A DNA stretch of 64,000 nt from Typhlomys cinereus (taxonomy: Eukaryota > Chordata > Mammalia > Rodentia > Platacanthomyidae), in the NCBI GenBank assembly GCA_023101885.1, contig JALPQD010000818.1, forward strand, positions 454,001 to 518,000. The letters run 5' to 3'. The position numbers and the translations under genes are program-made. The first letter of the stretch is position 1. Each line of letters opens with the position of its first letter. The notes under the pieces were generated by a model. It had not been told where the DNA came from, did no database searches, and saw only the letters and a program-made list of their open reading frames with translations. Positions 21,919-33,397 of this stretch are shown in pieces.

Positions 21919-23530
21919 GACACATCAGCTCATATTATAGATCAACTACCCTAATTTGATTTACAGCAAATAACCACCCAAAGCTCTCCCAACACGAGCC
22001 TCATCCTAAAGCCATTTTTGTCAAAATCAGATACAAATTCAAGACAAAAGCACTTTCTGTTCAACATCTCTTCGGAGCTTGAAACGCTGGGGCCACGTTA
22101 GTGCCAAACCAGAGGTTTTCTTTGCTGGGGGAAAATTGTGCTTTGTTTTCTTTCCCATCCTAAGCTACTGGTTCTGGATTTACTTTCTGTCCGCATCCCT
22201 TTCTATCAGAAGATGCAGCTTTACATGGGTAGCGGAGATAAGGGAACAGAAGTCTGGAAGGCTTTCCAGAAGGGAGTTTGCTCTTCTGTTTTCATTGCTC
22301 CAATGGCAATTGACACTTCAGATTACATTCTACTTGCAAACTTTTGTTTTTATAAAAGGGGGACTGGTTAAAAATAGGTGAGTGAAGAGATGGAATATAA
22401 GTACTTCTCCCCTCTGGAGGATGTCCTGTGGAGACAGACCTCAGTGTTTTCCAGTATCTTTCAGAATATCCCGATATAAATGCTTTTTGTAATTGTTTTA
22501 AAGTTCTGTGGTATGCAGCTTGAAATGTTTGATTTTGAGGGAAAACTCATCATTCAGAATTACCTAATCAGCCAGGGTTTGTAGAGAGTGAGGGGGTCTG
22601 CCCAGTTCAAATGACCCGCTTCTTGCTCTCTAGTCGATACTGAGAGCCATACCCAAGAAAACTGCACAAGGGAACTAGGTTGAACCCTCATGTGGAAAGA
22701 GTATGCAGCCCTCATGTACTGGGACCGGAATTCTCCAGGCTCTGATTCTGCACTCACTATGGAAAAGAAGCTTGCAGGCATCTAGGTAACTCAGGAGAGA
22801 AGCAGCCATTGTCTATAGTTTTCCTGCAGTGCAACAGACAGTGCACAAAGAATGATTCTTTCAGCAACTTCACTGATCCTCACTAAGGGAGCCAAAGAGC
22901 CACACAGGTCTCTGTATCCAAGTGGACATCTGTGGAGTCCTGGCTCTGACCTATCCATGGTGGTCATTTCTCCAGTTCCCAAATGCATAGGCCATGCAGA
23001 AGATGGGTGTATGTCACAGTTTTCACATTGAGAACCTGACATGTATACTAAGAACTATCATCAGGAAAAGCCGAGAAGAAAAAGGACGTTTTTCTCCTGG
23101 GTGGAATGACAGATTAGTGCCACTCCTTAAGATTTAAAGCTTACAATAAAGTTCGGCGGTTCATTCAATCCTATAACCACACCACTTAAAGGATTGACTC
23201 TGACAGGAGACAGCAGAACATTGCAAACTTAACAAGAATGTCAGAGGGGCTGGAAGTGCTATCGTTTGTAGAACAGATCAATGCAGTATCAATGGAATGG
23301 TTGCTGATCATGTTACTTCATTTCTGTCATAAACATTCATACTCACCAAGAATGAATAGAAATATACTTGGGGAGTTTTGTCCCAAAGCTATAGATGTCC
23401 TGCTTTCTTTATTATATAGTCTAAAGAGAATTGTGTTATCTATTAATTCTATACAACAACACACTTGCTGGCTATGTTGATAATATCACATTATTAACTG
23501 TAGCTGGTAGGTACTTTGGATGTATTAAAA
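21919..23530. other. Unassigned stretch
   Basis: No recognised repeat. The open frames at 22079-22381 and 22791-23042 are at most 100 codons and have no support from splice signals, codon pattern or homology I can recall. Confidence 0.3.
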
Positions 23531-23540
23531 GACATGTACA

Positions 23541-23865
23541 TAACTGGAAAGATGGCTTAAGGGTTAAGACTCTGCCTCCCAAGCAGAAAGTCCTGAGTTC
23601 ATATCCCAGGTCCCACGTAAAAACACCAGGCAGAAATATTTGTGGTTTGCACTTCTGGCCTGGTGGACAGAGTCTGGGAAATCCCAGAGCAAAGAAAAAA
23701 AGAGGTAGAAGCAATCCAGGATGATTCCCAAAGTCACCCTTTGTCCTCTACAGGAACACACAGTGTCTTCTGACACATAAAAAGGAAAGAGAGAAAGAGA
23801 GAGAGAAAGAAAGAGGGAGAGAGAGAAAGAAGGAAAGAGAGAGAAAAAGAAAGGAAGAAAGAAAG
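23541..23865 (+). mobile_element. DIP-like SINE with a GA-rich tail and target-site duplication
   Basis: Head TAACTGGAAAGATGGCTTAA, promoter text AGTCCTGAGTTCATATCCCA, body 'caatccaggatgattcccaa'. In place of the usual CA run the tail is an AAAGGAAAGAGAGAAAG-type tract. GACATGTACA at 23531-23540 is repeated at 23866-23875. Confidence 0.8.
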
Positions 23866-23875
23866 GACATGTACA

Positions 23876-24181
23876 ATCTAAAAAGCCTGGGATAAACTCT
23901 ACAAAGAATAAAGGATCTACTGAATTGGTTTCATTTGGGAGGTATACCAGGTTGCATTCTCCTCCAGAATACAAAAGTAAATATGACATCATACAACTAC
24001 GAGCACTTACGTAGAAGCATTGCTCTTAGGAAGCCTCTTCAATTTTGAAGCAGCATATGTTAAACCTGAGACTCCTCCCTTAGTTTATGGATCAGTAGAC
24101 CCAAGCCTAATGGTCTTGAATAGAATGCTCTATATCAGGGCTGGAAGACCCCATAGCACTTAGCAGTAGGCACAGAATGTG
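23876..24181. other. Unassigned stretch
   Basis: About 300 bp with nothing recognised. Confidence 0.3.
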
Positions 24182-24193
24182 AAGATACTAGTT

Positions 24194-24486
24194 AAGGGTT
24201 GGAGATGTGGATTAGGGGGTTAACACTCTGCTTTGCAAATAGAAGAACTTGAATTTGGATCCTAGATCCCATGTAAAAATGCCAGGCAGAAGTGGCAGTG
24301 GCCTGCACTTCTAGCTTTGGAAGCTGGAACCTAGAAATCCTAGAGTAAAGCAAAATGGAAGTAGAAGCAATCCAGGATGATTCCCAAAGTCACCCTTGGG
24401 CCTCCACAGGCACAAAACAGTGTCCTCTGAGACACACACACATACAAACACACACACACACACATATACACTCGCTCACGAAAAAA
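24194..24486 (+). mobile_element. CA-tailed DIP-like SINE with target-site duplication
   Basis: Diverged head AAGGGTTGGAGATGTGGATT, body 'caatccaggatgattcccaa' and CA tail. AAGATACTAGTT at 24182-24193 is repeated exactly at 24487-24498. Confidence 0.8.
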
Positions 24487-24498
24487 AAGATACTAGTT

Positions 24499-25059
24499 GG
24501 ACATCTGGAAAGTATTCATCAGAATTTCAAGAAAGACCCAAGGTTTTTTTTTTTTTTTTAAGATCCAAGATTTTAGGACATGATCATTGAGAATAATCTC
24601 CCAAGAGACTATTGGGTCCTCACAGAGACTGAGCTGACTTTAGGTCATCAAGTACCCATAGGACCAGAGATCTCAGACCATGAACTGTTTGCTAAGAGAT
24701 AAACCAGCTCATGAGGCCATGTGAGCGCAGCAGCAGTCTACAGACATGTCTGGGATAGAGCGCAAATAGCACCATCAGGTACGAGTAAGCCACACGAGTC
24801 AGTGGTCAGGTTCCAGCATTCTTCCTGCTGTACCAACCCCTCTCCCTCACTGCATAACTATACTCTAAGTACCAGAGTTCTCCAACACCAGTTGTCAAGG
24901 GTATAAAGTATTGGAGATGATTTACTAAGTGTCAGCTCAGTATGTGGTATGAGTGGTCTAAAAGGATTGCCACTTCACTTTGGTTTCATTCAAGTGTGCT
25001 CCTAACACCCAACAATGAGATAAAGCCCTTCAGTTGGGAGAGCTTGAGAAGATATATAT

Positions 25060-25060
<1 letters not shown>
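24499..25060. other. Unassigned stretch
   Basis: Contains a T14 run (24544-24559). Nothing else recognised. Confidence 0.3.

Positions 25061-25061
<1 letters not shown>

Positions 25062-25110
<49 letters not shown>
25062..25110. repeat. (AC)24 microsatellite
   Basis: A 49-bp uninterrupted AC run between ATATATGT and ATATGTG. Confidence 0.95.
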
Positions 25111-25113
<3 letters not shown>

Positions 25114-25344
25114 GTGAGTTCATGTGAAGGTATGTGCACATTGTATCATGGTGATAGCAACATGTAAGCCCTGGCACCCTTGTAAGGAGAAAGAAGCCCA
25201 GGTACATGGAGAAACCCCAAGGATACCTGTATATATAGAGAGAATATGCAAATATATAACAACGAGACAGGCCTCAGAAGGACCAAGCTTGATGACAACT
25301 TCATCTTTGACTTTCTGCTTCTAGAATTGTTTCAAAATAAATTC

Positions 25345-25660
25345 CCTGAGCTGGGGCAATGACTAAGTGGTGAATGCTTTTGCCTCACAAGCAAATGGCT
25401 TGATTTCAGTCCTCAGATCTCACTTTAAAATGTGTCCGATGAATATGGCAATGGCCTGTAATTCTAGTCCCGGAAGGCAGAACCTGGGAAACCCCAGAGC
25501 AAAGTAATAAAGTAGAAGAACAGTTCCGGATAATTTCCCACGTCACCCTTGAGCCACCACAGACACACACTCAAGTGCCTTCTTGTATACATGCCTGCAC
25601 ACACACACACTCGGACATACACACACACACACACACACACACATATTTAGAGGTATACAA
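25345..25660 (+). mobile_element. Diverged DIP-like SINE with CA tail
   Basis: Family body text (GGCAATGGCCTGTAATTCTA, 'cagaacctgggaaaccccag', 'gataatttcccacgtcaccc') and a tail of broken CA runs. The head (GAGCTGGGGCAATGACTAAG) is decayed, so this is an older copy. Confidence 0.6.
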
Positions 25661-26765
25661 AAAACAATTAAATAAGAAATGCCAAGTCTATGGCATTTTG
25701 GTATGAAAGCTCAAGCAAATGAATAAATTTAATAAGCATTTTACTTGTAATATTTACTATTGAAATTATGTGCAAAACTACTTTGGTGAATGGGTAGATG
25801 AGCTCACTGTTGGTATGTGAGTGGCCACCATGACTCCAACCCTTTTGCCTCTTGCCCCAATGTGCTCTGCTTTCAACAACTCACATGCCCAGTGTGCCTT
25901 TCCATGCACATAAATGCATGGAACTGGCCGTATTCCACCATCACTGCCATTCTTTAACCCATACAAGAAGGATACAAAGAGACGTAAGTAGCAGCTCCTG
26001 ACCCCCCAAATGGACATAACCTAAACTGATGCCCCCTCCCTCCCAACACTGATTATCTACCCAAAGAGGTTAACAGTGCAAAGAAAAGAAATACAACCAA
26101 ACATTCCCTTTGAAAACAAGGTACTTACATTCTTCTTCAGAGAAAATTGATGTATTCTGATTGCTGTCCAGGAGAAGACTGGTCAAAATGCCCGTTTGGA
26201 AATCTGGTCATCAAAGTTAATGCGATGACTGTTGCCTATGCACTGGCCGGGCTTCTGACCAGTAGAGCTGAGATAACAAAGGGCTGACATGGGGACGACC
26301 TTTTTATGTTGGAGAGAAATGGCAGCCCCTTCTTGTCCCAGAGTCAGGCTGGTGGAGGTTATTTCACTTTAAATCCTTCCTCTTTGCGGCCAAGAGGCCC
26401 TGGACTCTCTAAACACTGATCTCAATCTGTAGAAGGCCTCACACTTATCTTCAAGTTTGGTCACTTTTCTCTCCTCACAATCTTTCCATTTCCTTATCTC
26501 TCAAATAAACCATCAGGCCTATTTTCTGTTTGGAAGGGAAGAGGGCTTATCTTTATTTATTTAAGATTTATAAAAGGAGTGTTTCCAGAAGGACCTAGAG
26601 TCAGGTCACAGCTCTAATATGTAGGACCATACTGCAATAGGACATTTAAACACAAAACAAGTCTGCAAGAAGGAGAGGACTCAGTTGGTGCTAGTGGGAA
26701 TGACAGTGGAACAATTCCTATGCTTGGGGACTGATAATGGGTCTAAACTTTTATAGCATCGAAGT
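25661..26765. other. Unassigned stretch with one splice-donor-like site
   Basis: No repeat recognised. On the minus strand a consensus-strength donor (AAT|GTAAGTACC, intron starting at 26128) follows a short open run from 26207 to 26130; see findings. Confidence 0.25.
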
Positions 26766-26769
26766 CTAC

Positions 26770-27115
26770 AGGTGAAGCTGCAGAGATCGTTCAGTCAACT
26801 TAATAAAGTGCTGACCTTATAAACATGAGGGCCTGAGTTCATTCCCCTGTAACCACATTAAAAAAAAAAAAGATGGTAATGCATGCTTGTAATTTCCATA
26901 CTAAGAAAGTGGAGACAGGCAGATACCTAGGACTCACTGGCCAGCCAGCCTTCTTAGAACATTCCAGACCAGTGATAGATTATGTCTTTTTAAAAAGAGG
27001 GTATCCATAGCAGCTGAGAAACAGCACTCAAAGTTGTCACTGGACATCCGCATCTTCACGTTCATTCACACACATATACATTCATGCTTCACACACATGA
27101 GCATGCAGAGAGAGA
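26770..27115 (+). mobile_element. B4-like SINE
   Basis: Diverged head (CTGCAGAGATCGTTCAGTCA), B1-like middle ('catgcttgtaatttccatac') and a tail with ACATGAGCATGCAGAGAGAG. Same layout as 7095-7445. Confidence 0.5.
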
Positions 27116-27118
27116 TGG

Positions 27119-27180
27119 AGAAGAAGAAGGAGAAGAAGAAGAATAGGAGGACGAAGAGGAGGAGGAGGAGGAGGAGGAGC
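27119..27180. repeat. (GAA/GGA)n purine tract
   Basis: GAAGAAGAAGG changing into GAGGAGGAGGAGG. It directly follows the B4-like SINE tail. Confidence 0.9.
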
Positions 27181-27189
27181 ATGTCCTGG

Positions 27190-28685
27190 CTGCTTGGCTT
27201 CAGTTTTATAACACTATGAAGCTATGTTTCTCTTCTTCAGTGTGATTATCCCTGAAACCACAGAGATCTTTCTATAAATTGTGCTTTTTTCCCTCAGTCA
27301 CCCAGAATGGGAAAAAAGCCTAAAAGATCCTCAAAATCATTTCTGCAGAGGGAGCTAAGGTGGATGACAGTGGCTATAGCTACCCACCCCTCAGTGACCT
27401 GGGACAACCTGACTGTTCAGTGACCTGGGCAAAGAAACTGATCTTCCACTGCATGTCCCTTGGGCCACTGGGGAAGGCACCATATTGAAGCATCAAAAGA
27501 ACCAGAGGACCATAGGACGACTCACCAAAACCAAGCAAAGAGAAACAAACTACCAGAGTTAAGTAAGAAGCAGCAAAACGCAAACTGAGACTCCTTCTTC
27601 TAGTTTTTTTCAGTTCTGCCAGGGAGTTTCTGAAAACTAAGTTGTCATTAAAGCTCACGTGCCCATCCACTAACTTAAGCACGCAAAGCAATGAACGCCT
27701 GTTGCAACCGATGCCAACTCCACAGTCCCTTCCCAGCTATGCCATCCTGACGTTTGCTTCGCCGTGTTTCCTCGCAGAAGCACCACGGTCTGCTCCATTG
27801 CATTCCCTTCCTTGCTAGCTGTCCCCTGCTCCCGAGCTCTGCTCACACACAGCATCTAGTGCTCCTTTCAGGAGCAGGTGACACACAGCATCTAGCTCCT
27901 TTCAGGAGCAGGTGACACTCGTGGCCTGGACCTGCCCATCACATTTCCCCTACCACTGTCCTCAAGCTGCCTTTGAGGATTTTGAGGACTGCTGTCTGCA
28001 ACTCCTACTCACACGCTGAACCGACCTTTCGATACATCGTGATTCATTTTCTTTTTAACTTATGATTATATAGAAATTTCCAAAACACCATAAACACGCG
28101 CTAAGGAGCCGAGATTCTACGGCATGAATGTCAAGGGGGATGGTGCCGTTTTTTACTGCGTCTTGTTTGTGCCCCGCGATTCTGCTCATGCCCATTTCAG
28201 ATGGGCCACTTTCATCTTCTTCGGTACGTTGCAACTGGCCCTGTACCCAGTGACTTGATAGCCAGGGGAATCTAGCTCATGCTGAACAGTTTCAGACACG
28301 GGATCATTTGCTGTCCATGGTTGGGATCAGTTATCTCTTGTCTACCGAGGCATGGCAGCATGCCAGGAGGGTTTTTTTGGGGGGGGGCACAAGGTATATG
28401 ATTCTGATGAGTCTTGCTGCAGATGACGTAGCCATGCTCAGAGAATTCCAAGAGGCCTGCGTCGTGCTTTCCACCAGCCCCACATCGCTCTTTCCTCTGC
28501 CCCGATGCATGTATGTAGACATCTCTGTCAGAGCTGCCTGATCACAGCCAAGATCGTCTGCAGAGCTCTTTGCTGCCCTGGGAATCATCCAGCACAGGGT
28601 AGGTTGTGCTCAGTGCATTAAAGAGCTCCACCTGGCCTTCTACACTGAGGTACGAGATTCAGTTATCCATCTTTTAGGTTTTAGT
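27190..28685. other. Unassigned stretch with a 36/34-bp tandem duplication
   Basis: No gene recognised. The open frames at 27380-27855 and 28308-28588 are at most 103 codons and overlap on both strands. The only internal structure is the tandem duplication at 27845-27914. Confidence 0.3.
27845..27914. repeat. Tandem duplication, units of 36 and 34 bp
   Basis: The unit begins ACACACAGCATCTAG and ends CTTTCAGGAGCAGGTG. The first copy has two extra bases (TG) after CATCTAG. Otherwise identical. Confidence 0.95.
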
Positions 28686-28689
28686 ACAC

Positions 28690-28990
28690 ATTAGTCAGAG
28701 TTCTCCAGAGAAACCAAATCAATCCTGTTCTGTGTGAGAGGGAATGTATTAGATCAGCCCACAGGATCGCAGAGTCTAGAATGTTCCATAGCGCCATATG
28801 GAGGCTGGTGAGTCAGGATAGCTCTCAGCTCCGCAGTCTAGGAAGCCTGAAGCCTCGCAGGAGGAGAGACGAGTCTCCAGCTACAGTCAAAGTCCTGAAA
28901 CCACCTAGAGAGCCCTGGAGCAAGTCTGAATTCAAACGCAGAAGAACCTGGAGTCTCATGCCTTCGGTCCCTCTAGAAAGCAATATTGCT
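28690..28990 (-). mobile_element. Possible ancient LTR fragment, antisense
   Basis: 'gtcagagttctccagagaaa' and 'gcagaagaacctggagtctc' echo a widespread mammalian LTR-type repeat ('gttctccagagaaacagaac'), read antisense. Diverged; class not certain. Confidence 0.3.
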
Positions 28991-29494
28991 TGGTTTATTT
29001 CTTAGCCAGGCGCAGCCATTTAGAAGCCTCCTCTTGGTTTTCGCCACCAGAGAAGCCCCCACTAAGGCTACCAGCGGTGACCATCATCGTAGACCCGCCC
29101 CAGGCATTCAGTCCCAAAGGCAGGCAGCCCTCCAGAGCCGGGATCTCAGGCGGGGCCGGGATCTCAGGCGGGGCCGGGATCTCAGGCGGGGCCGGGATCT
29201 CAGGCGGGGCCGGGCCTCTGCTGCTGAGCAGACCTGGAAAGAGTTGGCCCAGCTGGAGGCTGATAGCTTCCACACCCCCACAGCTGGAGCAATTCATTCT
29301 TGGCGAAGGGGAAATCCGGGCAAAGCCATTCTCTGCCCGCTCCTGGTGCTATGCAAGCCACACTGGAATCTCAGGATGCTTTGTGATCTACGGGTGAGGA
29401 AGGTAGAAGAGCCCCTCCAAGTTCCCTTCCCTCCACTGCGAGCAGCAGCTGCTCCAGCCACTCGCCAGCCCTGGACACGGAAGGACATTCCAGG
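28991..29494. other. GC-rich stretch with no recognised gene
   Basis: Locally CpG-rich, with open frames on both strands that share the 18-bp minisatellite. The longest, 193 codons on the plus strand, starts inside the upstream repeat and runs into an antisense ID element, so it is unlikely to be coding. Confidence 0.3.
29137..29208. repeat. 18-bp GC-rich minisatellite, four perfect copies
   Basis: GCCGGGATCTCAGGCGGG occurs four times without a mismatch, then a partial fifth unit (GCCGGG). The unit is a multiple of three, so it keeps all frames open. Confidence 0.97.
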
Positions 29495-29605
29495 TTCTGT
29501 TCTGTATTTTGCGTTTTTCTATTTTCTTCCGGCATTGGGGTTGAACCCAGAGCCTCACACATGCTAGGCAAGCGCTCTACTGCTGAACTTCATCTCCATC
29601 CCCCT
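29495..29605 (-). mobile_element. ID-type SINE, antisense
   Basis: 'ggggttgaacccagagcctc', 'atgctaggcaagcgctctac' and 'tgctgaacttcatctccatc' are the reverse complement of an ID head. Confidence 0.75.
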
Positions 29606-29639
29606 AGACACAGCTCTGCGTATTTTGCACGAGTTCTTT

Positions 29640-29755
29640 CATTCATTCTTTACCATGACATGTCCGTGTCATGCGCAGAAAGTGAAGCTCCCACAGGGGT
29701 TAAAATAACTTGCCCTCCATCAAGCAGTTAACAAAGAGTGCAGAGGACATCTGAC
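29640..29755 (-). mobile_element. MIR fragment, antisense
   Basis: 'ggggttaaaataacttgccc' followed by a decayed 'tcaagcagttaacaaagagt' matches the antisense MIR pattern 'gaggttaagtaacttgccc'. Confidence 0.5.
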
Positions 29756-30795
29756 TGTTTTATGGCAGCGGGCTTGATACTTAAATTTTATTCTGGAGCC
29801 CCCAAATAAGCAAGTGACTGCATGGTGATGTAGTGAAAGCCTTGATGTTGCTGCACGGTTGCTTGCTGGTTGATAACAGGAAAAATTAAACCTGCTTTAT
29901 TATTTTCATCATCACTTCATTATTCTTCCAACTTTCTCATTTTAAGAACGGCCCTGAATCTCGCTTATTATCATTATTCGGTGGGAAAGGATGTTCCCTC
30001 CAGTTTCTATCCTTCAATAGATCCTGGAGCGAAGTCTGTTGAGGATGCGTACATGTAAGATGATAAGACAGCCTCTAATTCTAAAAATATGTATTGAAGC
30101 AAGAGAGATAGGCTGAACACTTTTTTTTCTGAAGAAGCTCAAAAATGGCAGCTCTCTCTGCTCATTAATTCTGGAAACATCTCTATAAAGACGGTGACCA
30201 TAGTGCCTCCCGTTTCAGACAGAATGAAGGGGAGGTGGAAGGAAAGAAGAGCTCATCTCATTAGAAGCCAAGTGTCTGTCCTTGTGGCAGCTAAAATCAG
30301 ATCTTAATTCAAAGCTTGGGTCAAGAAATGACTTGTCTCTTTGCAGGGGTGTTGGGGGGAGGCTGGTAGAAAGGTAATGGGAGAGCATTTTTAGGGGAAC
30401 CTTGTTTCTAACCTAGAGAAGAATTTACGTCTACAAGGGTTTTCATTTTATTATCTGGATTTTCTTGCATTTTTAAACAAACAAAAAAAAGCTTTTTCAA
30501 GAAATCTGAAAATAAATATAAAAAAGAAAATAAAGAAATAAATGAAAAAGAAGTAAAAAGAAAGATAAGACCACGTAGAAATTGCTTCTTGCTGATATGG
30601 AAAATTCTAGTATCTGTTTGCAGAAATAACCAGTTTTTTGTCCTCCACCATGTCTCAAACTTACAAAGGAACCTGAAGGCGACTATCTCGGGTTATCCCA
30701 AGATGCGGGGACTGCTGGGCACTCAGGCACCAGCTAAGGTCCAGGAGGCAAAGGTGGCATCTTGTAAGAGGAGAGGAACCGCCTCCGGATCGCAG
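29756..30795. other. Unassigned stretch
   Basis: About 1 kb, with an A-rich section near 30475-30560 but nothing named. Confidence 0.3.
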
Positions 30796-30799
30796 CAGC

Positions 30800-30882
30800 C
30801 CTGTGTCATGCCGTATCACTTGGGCAAGTCGTTAAATCTCAGGGCCTGACTTTCCTCGTCTGCTTTATGAGTCGCTTCTGTC
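30800..30882 (+). mobile_element. MIR core fragment
   Basis: 'tatcacttgggcaagtcgtt' followed by 'aaatctcagggcctgacttt' and CCTCGTCTGCTTTATGAG closely parallels the MIR core (TTGGGCAAGT...CCTCATCTGTAAAATG). Confidence 0.65.
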
Positions 30883-30892
30883 CTTCTCTAGA

Positions 30893-31010
30893 TCGGTGGT
30901 AGCGCAGGCCTATCACACTAGCACTTGGTAGGCTGGGGCAGGAGTGAGGCAAGTTTAACCTGGGCTACATAGCAAGAGGCTGTGAAAAAAAAATACAAGT
31001 AAACAAAAGA
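30893..31010 (+). mobile_element. B1-like SINE
   Basis: 'gcgcaggcctatcacactag' followed by 'cacttggtaggctggggcag' and 'aacctgggctacatagcaag', then an A-rich tail. The B1 pattern is recognisable but diverged. Confidence 0.55.
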
Positions 31011-31137
31011 GAAACAAGAAAGAAAGAGAATTCGTGCAGGCATCTCGTCTTATCTCATTACTTTAGGTAACGAAAGAAGACTCCTCTGGAGATGAGTTGA
31101 AGTGCGAAATTGAACAGGTTAGTCCTCAAGCACAGGC

Positions 31138-31555
31138 ACCTCGGACCTATCACAGGAAGGCTGCCATCGCCTGCATTGTGACTGATAGCCGGGGAACAAG
31201 GGCTTTTATTCTGGCTTATCCAGTTATGGTTCTTAACCCAGCTTAGCAGGAGAGCCCATAACCAACACCAAGAGCTGAGGGAACCGACCACGCCACAGCC
31301 ACAGGACAGCCAGAGAGGAACATGTCAGACATGTCTGGCCACATATGCTGAAGAATGCAACTTCTTTAACCAGCTCCCTCTTCGTTTTATCCTCCGCCTA
31401 CCATTTGATCCCACCTACCACGCACTAGGTCTCCCCCCTTGAATTAGGCCATCTCCTGCAGGATTGCTTAGGGCTTAACTCAATTATTAATTCTTCACAA
31501 AAGTTCCCACAGCTGAAGCCTTCAATTGCCAAGTTGATATCAGTCACTATCTACC
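31138..31555 (-). mobile_element. Solo LTR, antisense (MaLR-like, recurrent family)
   Basis: 'cccagcttagcaggagagcc' followed by 'cataaccaacaccaagagct', and an end 'caattgccaagttgatatca', match the family at 48516, 49213, 57345 and 61388. Boundaries are estimated because no duplication was found. Confidence 0.55.
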
Positions 31556-31604
31556 AAACCAATGATTCTTCTCATTTCCTGTCTTCTGCTCCTTCTGTGA
31601 AAGG

Positions 31605-31958
31605 AGGTCCATATGCGTATACATGTGTGCATGTGTGTGCGTGCTCATGTGGGTGCAAACACACATGCATGTCTGTGTGGAAGCCAGAAGACAATCTTGG
31701 ATATCATTCTTCCGTAAGCACCATGCTATAGAAGAGTATCCTACAGGATGTCTGTCTGTCTGGGACTCTCCAGACAGGCTGGGCTAGCTGGTGAGGAAGC
31801 CCCAAGGTTCTGCCAGTCTCCATCACTCTAGCATTTGCATGGTATGCATGCCTACCATGCTCAGACTTGTTGATTAATGTGGATTCTGGGAATCGAACCT
31901 GAGTCCTCGTTCTTACACGGCAAACACTTTATCCACTGAACTATCTCCCCAACCCCGA
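31605..31958 (-). mobile_element. B4-like SINE, antisense
   Basis: TG-rich tail (GTGTGCATGTGTGTGCGTGC), 'ggaagccagaagacaatctt', and a head at the right end ('atccactgaactatctcccc'). The full layout is preserved in reverse. Confidence 0.65.
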
Positions 31959-33330
31959 GACACCCCATCTTGGTGTCTAATCTCTATTTTCGACCCTCTC
32001 ATGGTTGGAACTTAAGGGACATGGGACAGTTCTTTCTTGACAGGAAGCATTTTCGAGGCTTACTTCTGTGTCCTCAGAGACCTCCCTCACACCGAGAGTC
32101 TTGCCGTGGAGACGACTTACTCCGATCTCAGCAGTTTCTGAGAAGCTGGGCCAGAAATCCCTGTGGATTCATGAGAGCCTTCCAGAAGTCTGCAAGGTCA
32201 AGCTGATTTTCTAAATGATACGAAGATGTCACTTGGCCATTCTCTGACCTTTGTCTCACAGTTATACGGAGGAGGTATGCATAAACTAAGTGATATATTC
32301 ATGGTTACCTGCAAAAGCTATCAATAGCCTTTTCCAAGTACATATCTGTGTGATGTCGAACTTCCTTCCTACCCCTCAACCAAAGCATATACAGCATCAG
32401 ATTGAGCACAGAACTGGAATCCCACAGTCTCCTAATAAACCAGACATTAAAGAAATTTGGGGGGGAAATGCAAACCACCACTCCTCTCTAAATATTCTTG
32501 CTAAAATTGGTCATTTTTTTCACTTACACTTTTTGTGTTAACACATGAAATGGATTAATATGTAAACATCTTAACATTTTTCTAGGTTGATTTAAGAGGT
32601 ACAAGCTATAGCCAAAAACCATTTAAGACCTACAACTATCATTAAAGTATAGTCTGAACCAAAAGTACCGAGGTCAATTTCTTGAGCCCTAAACATTTAC
32701 CCGGCACTCTCAAATTTCCTCTGTTGAGATTGGGTCGCCCTCCTGTCCCACCAGGGTCGGTGTGCATCAACGCGCTGGCCACGCAGCCTGGTCTCGTGCA
32801 ACTTCTCTTCTCTTCAGCTGCAGGGAAGCAGCCTGCAATAGTTCCTTTCCCTTTAGACTTCTCCTAATGAATCAGGTACGAACTCACTGTTCCCTAGAAA
32901 CTGCTTTGCGCTCATCTAGCTCACAGGAAAGGAATAGCAGACTTCACTGGCTGCAAGAAGGAGACGGTGGCCCATTCATCAGCTCTCACAAACATTCTCT
33001 CCTCCAATACCACTCAACACATTTTTCATCTCCACAAAGTGGTGAGAGATTGAAGAAGACTATGAACCCTTGGCCCTAAGAGCCGCTGCCCAAACCCCTG
33101 ATAAGATGCTGCTTCTATTTCTCTTATGGTTTGGAAGTCCAATTCACTTGCAGTTATTCATGGCCACCGAGGAGCCGTGACTACCAGTCTGTCAGCCACT
33201 TGAGGGTCTGGCTTATTCTCTGTTAATCCCCAGGACGCAGGAGAGTGTTGCTGGTTACATATTGATGGAATTTATTCAGACTGTCTCTAATCTCCTGAAA
33301 GGAGACTGTCAGAAGGGAAAGTCACAGTCA
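31959..33330. other. Unassigned stretch
   Basis: No recognised repeat or gene. Open frames up to 105 codons lack any support. Confidence 0.3.
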
Positions 33331-33331
33331 G

Positions 33332-33335
<4 letters not shown>

Positions 33336-33390
<55 letters not shown>
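33336..33390. repeat. (TC)n microsatellite
   Basis: About 55 bp of TC with one TTT interruption. Followed by T-rich sequence. Confidence 0.95.

Positions 33391-33397
<7 letters not shown>

Noticed and set aside
22079..22381. 100-codon open frame starting MKRWGHVSAK
   Set aside because: Two overlapping frames are open on the same strand and no homology comes to mind; chance is sufficient.
29137..29208. Regular repeats considered as a CRISPR array
   Set aside because: Head-to-tail units without spacers in a mammalian genome; a minisatellite.
28986..29567. 193-codon plus-strand and 100-codon minus-strand open frames in GC-rich DNA
   Set aside because: Share an 18-bp minisatellite, end inside an antisense ID element, and match no family I know.
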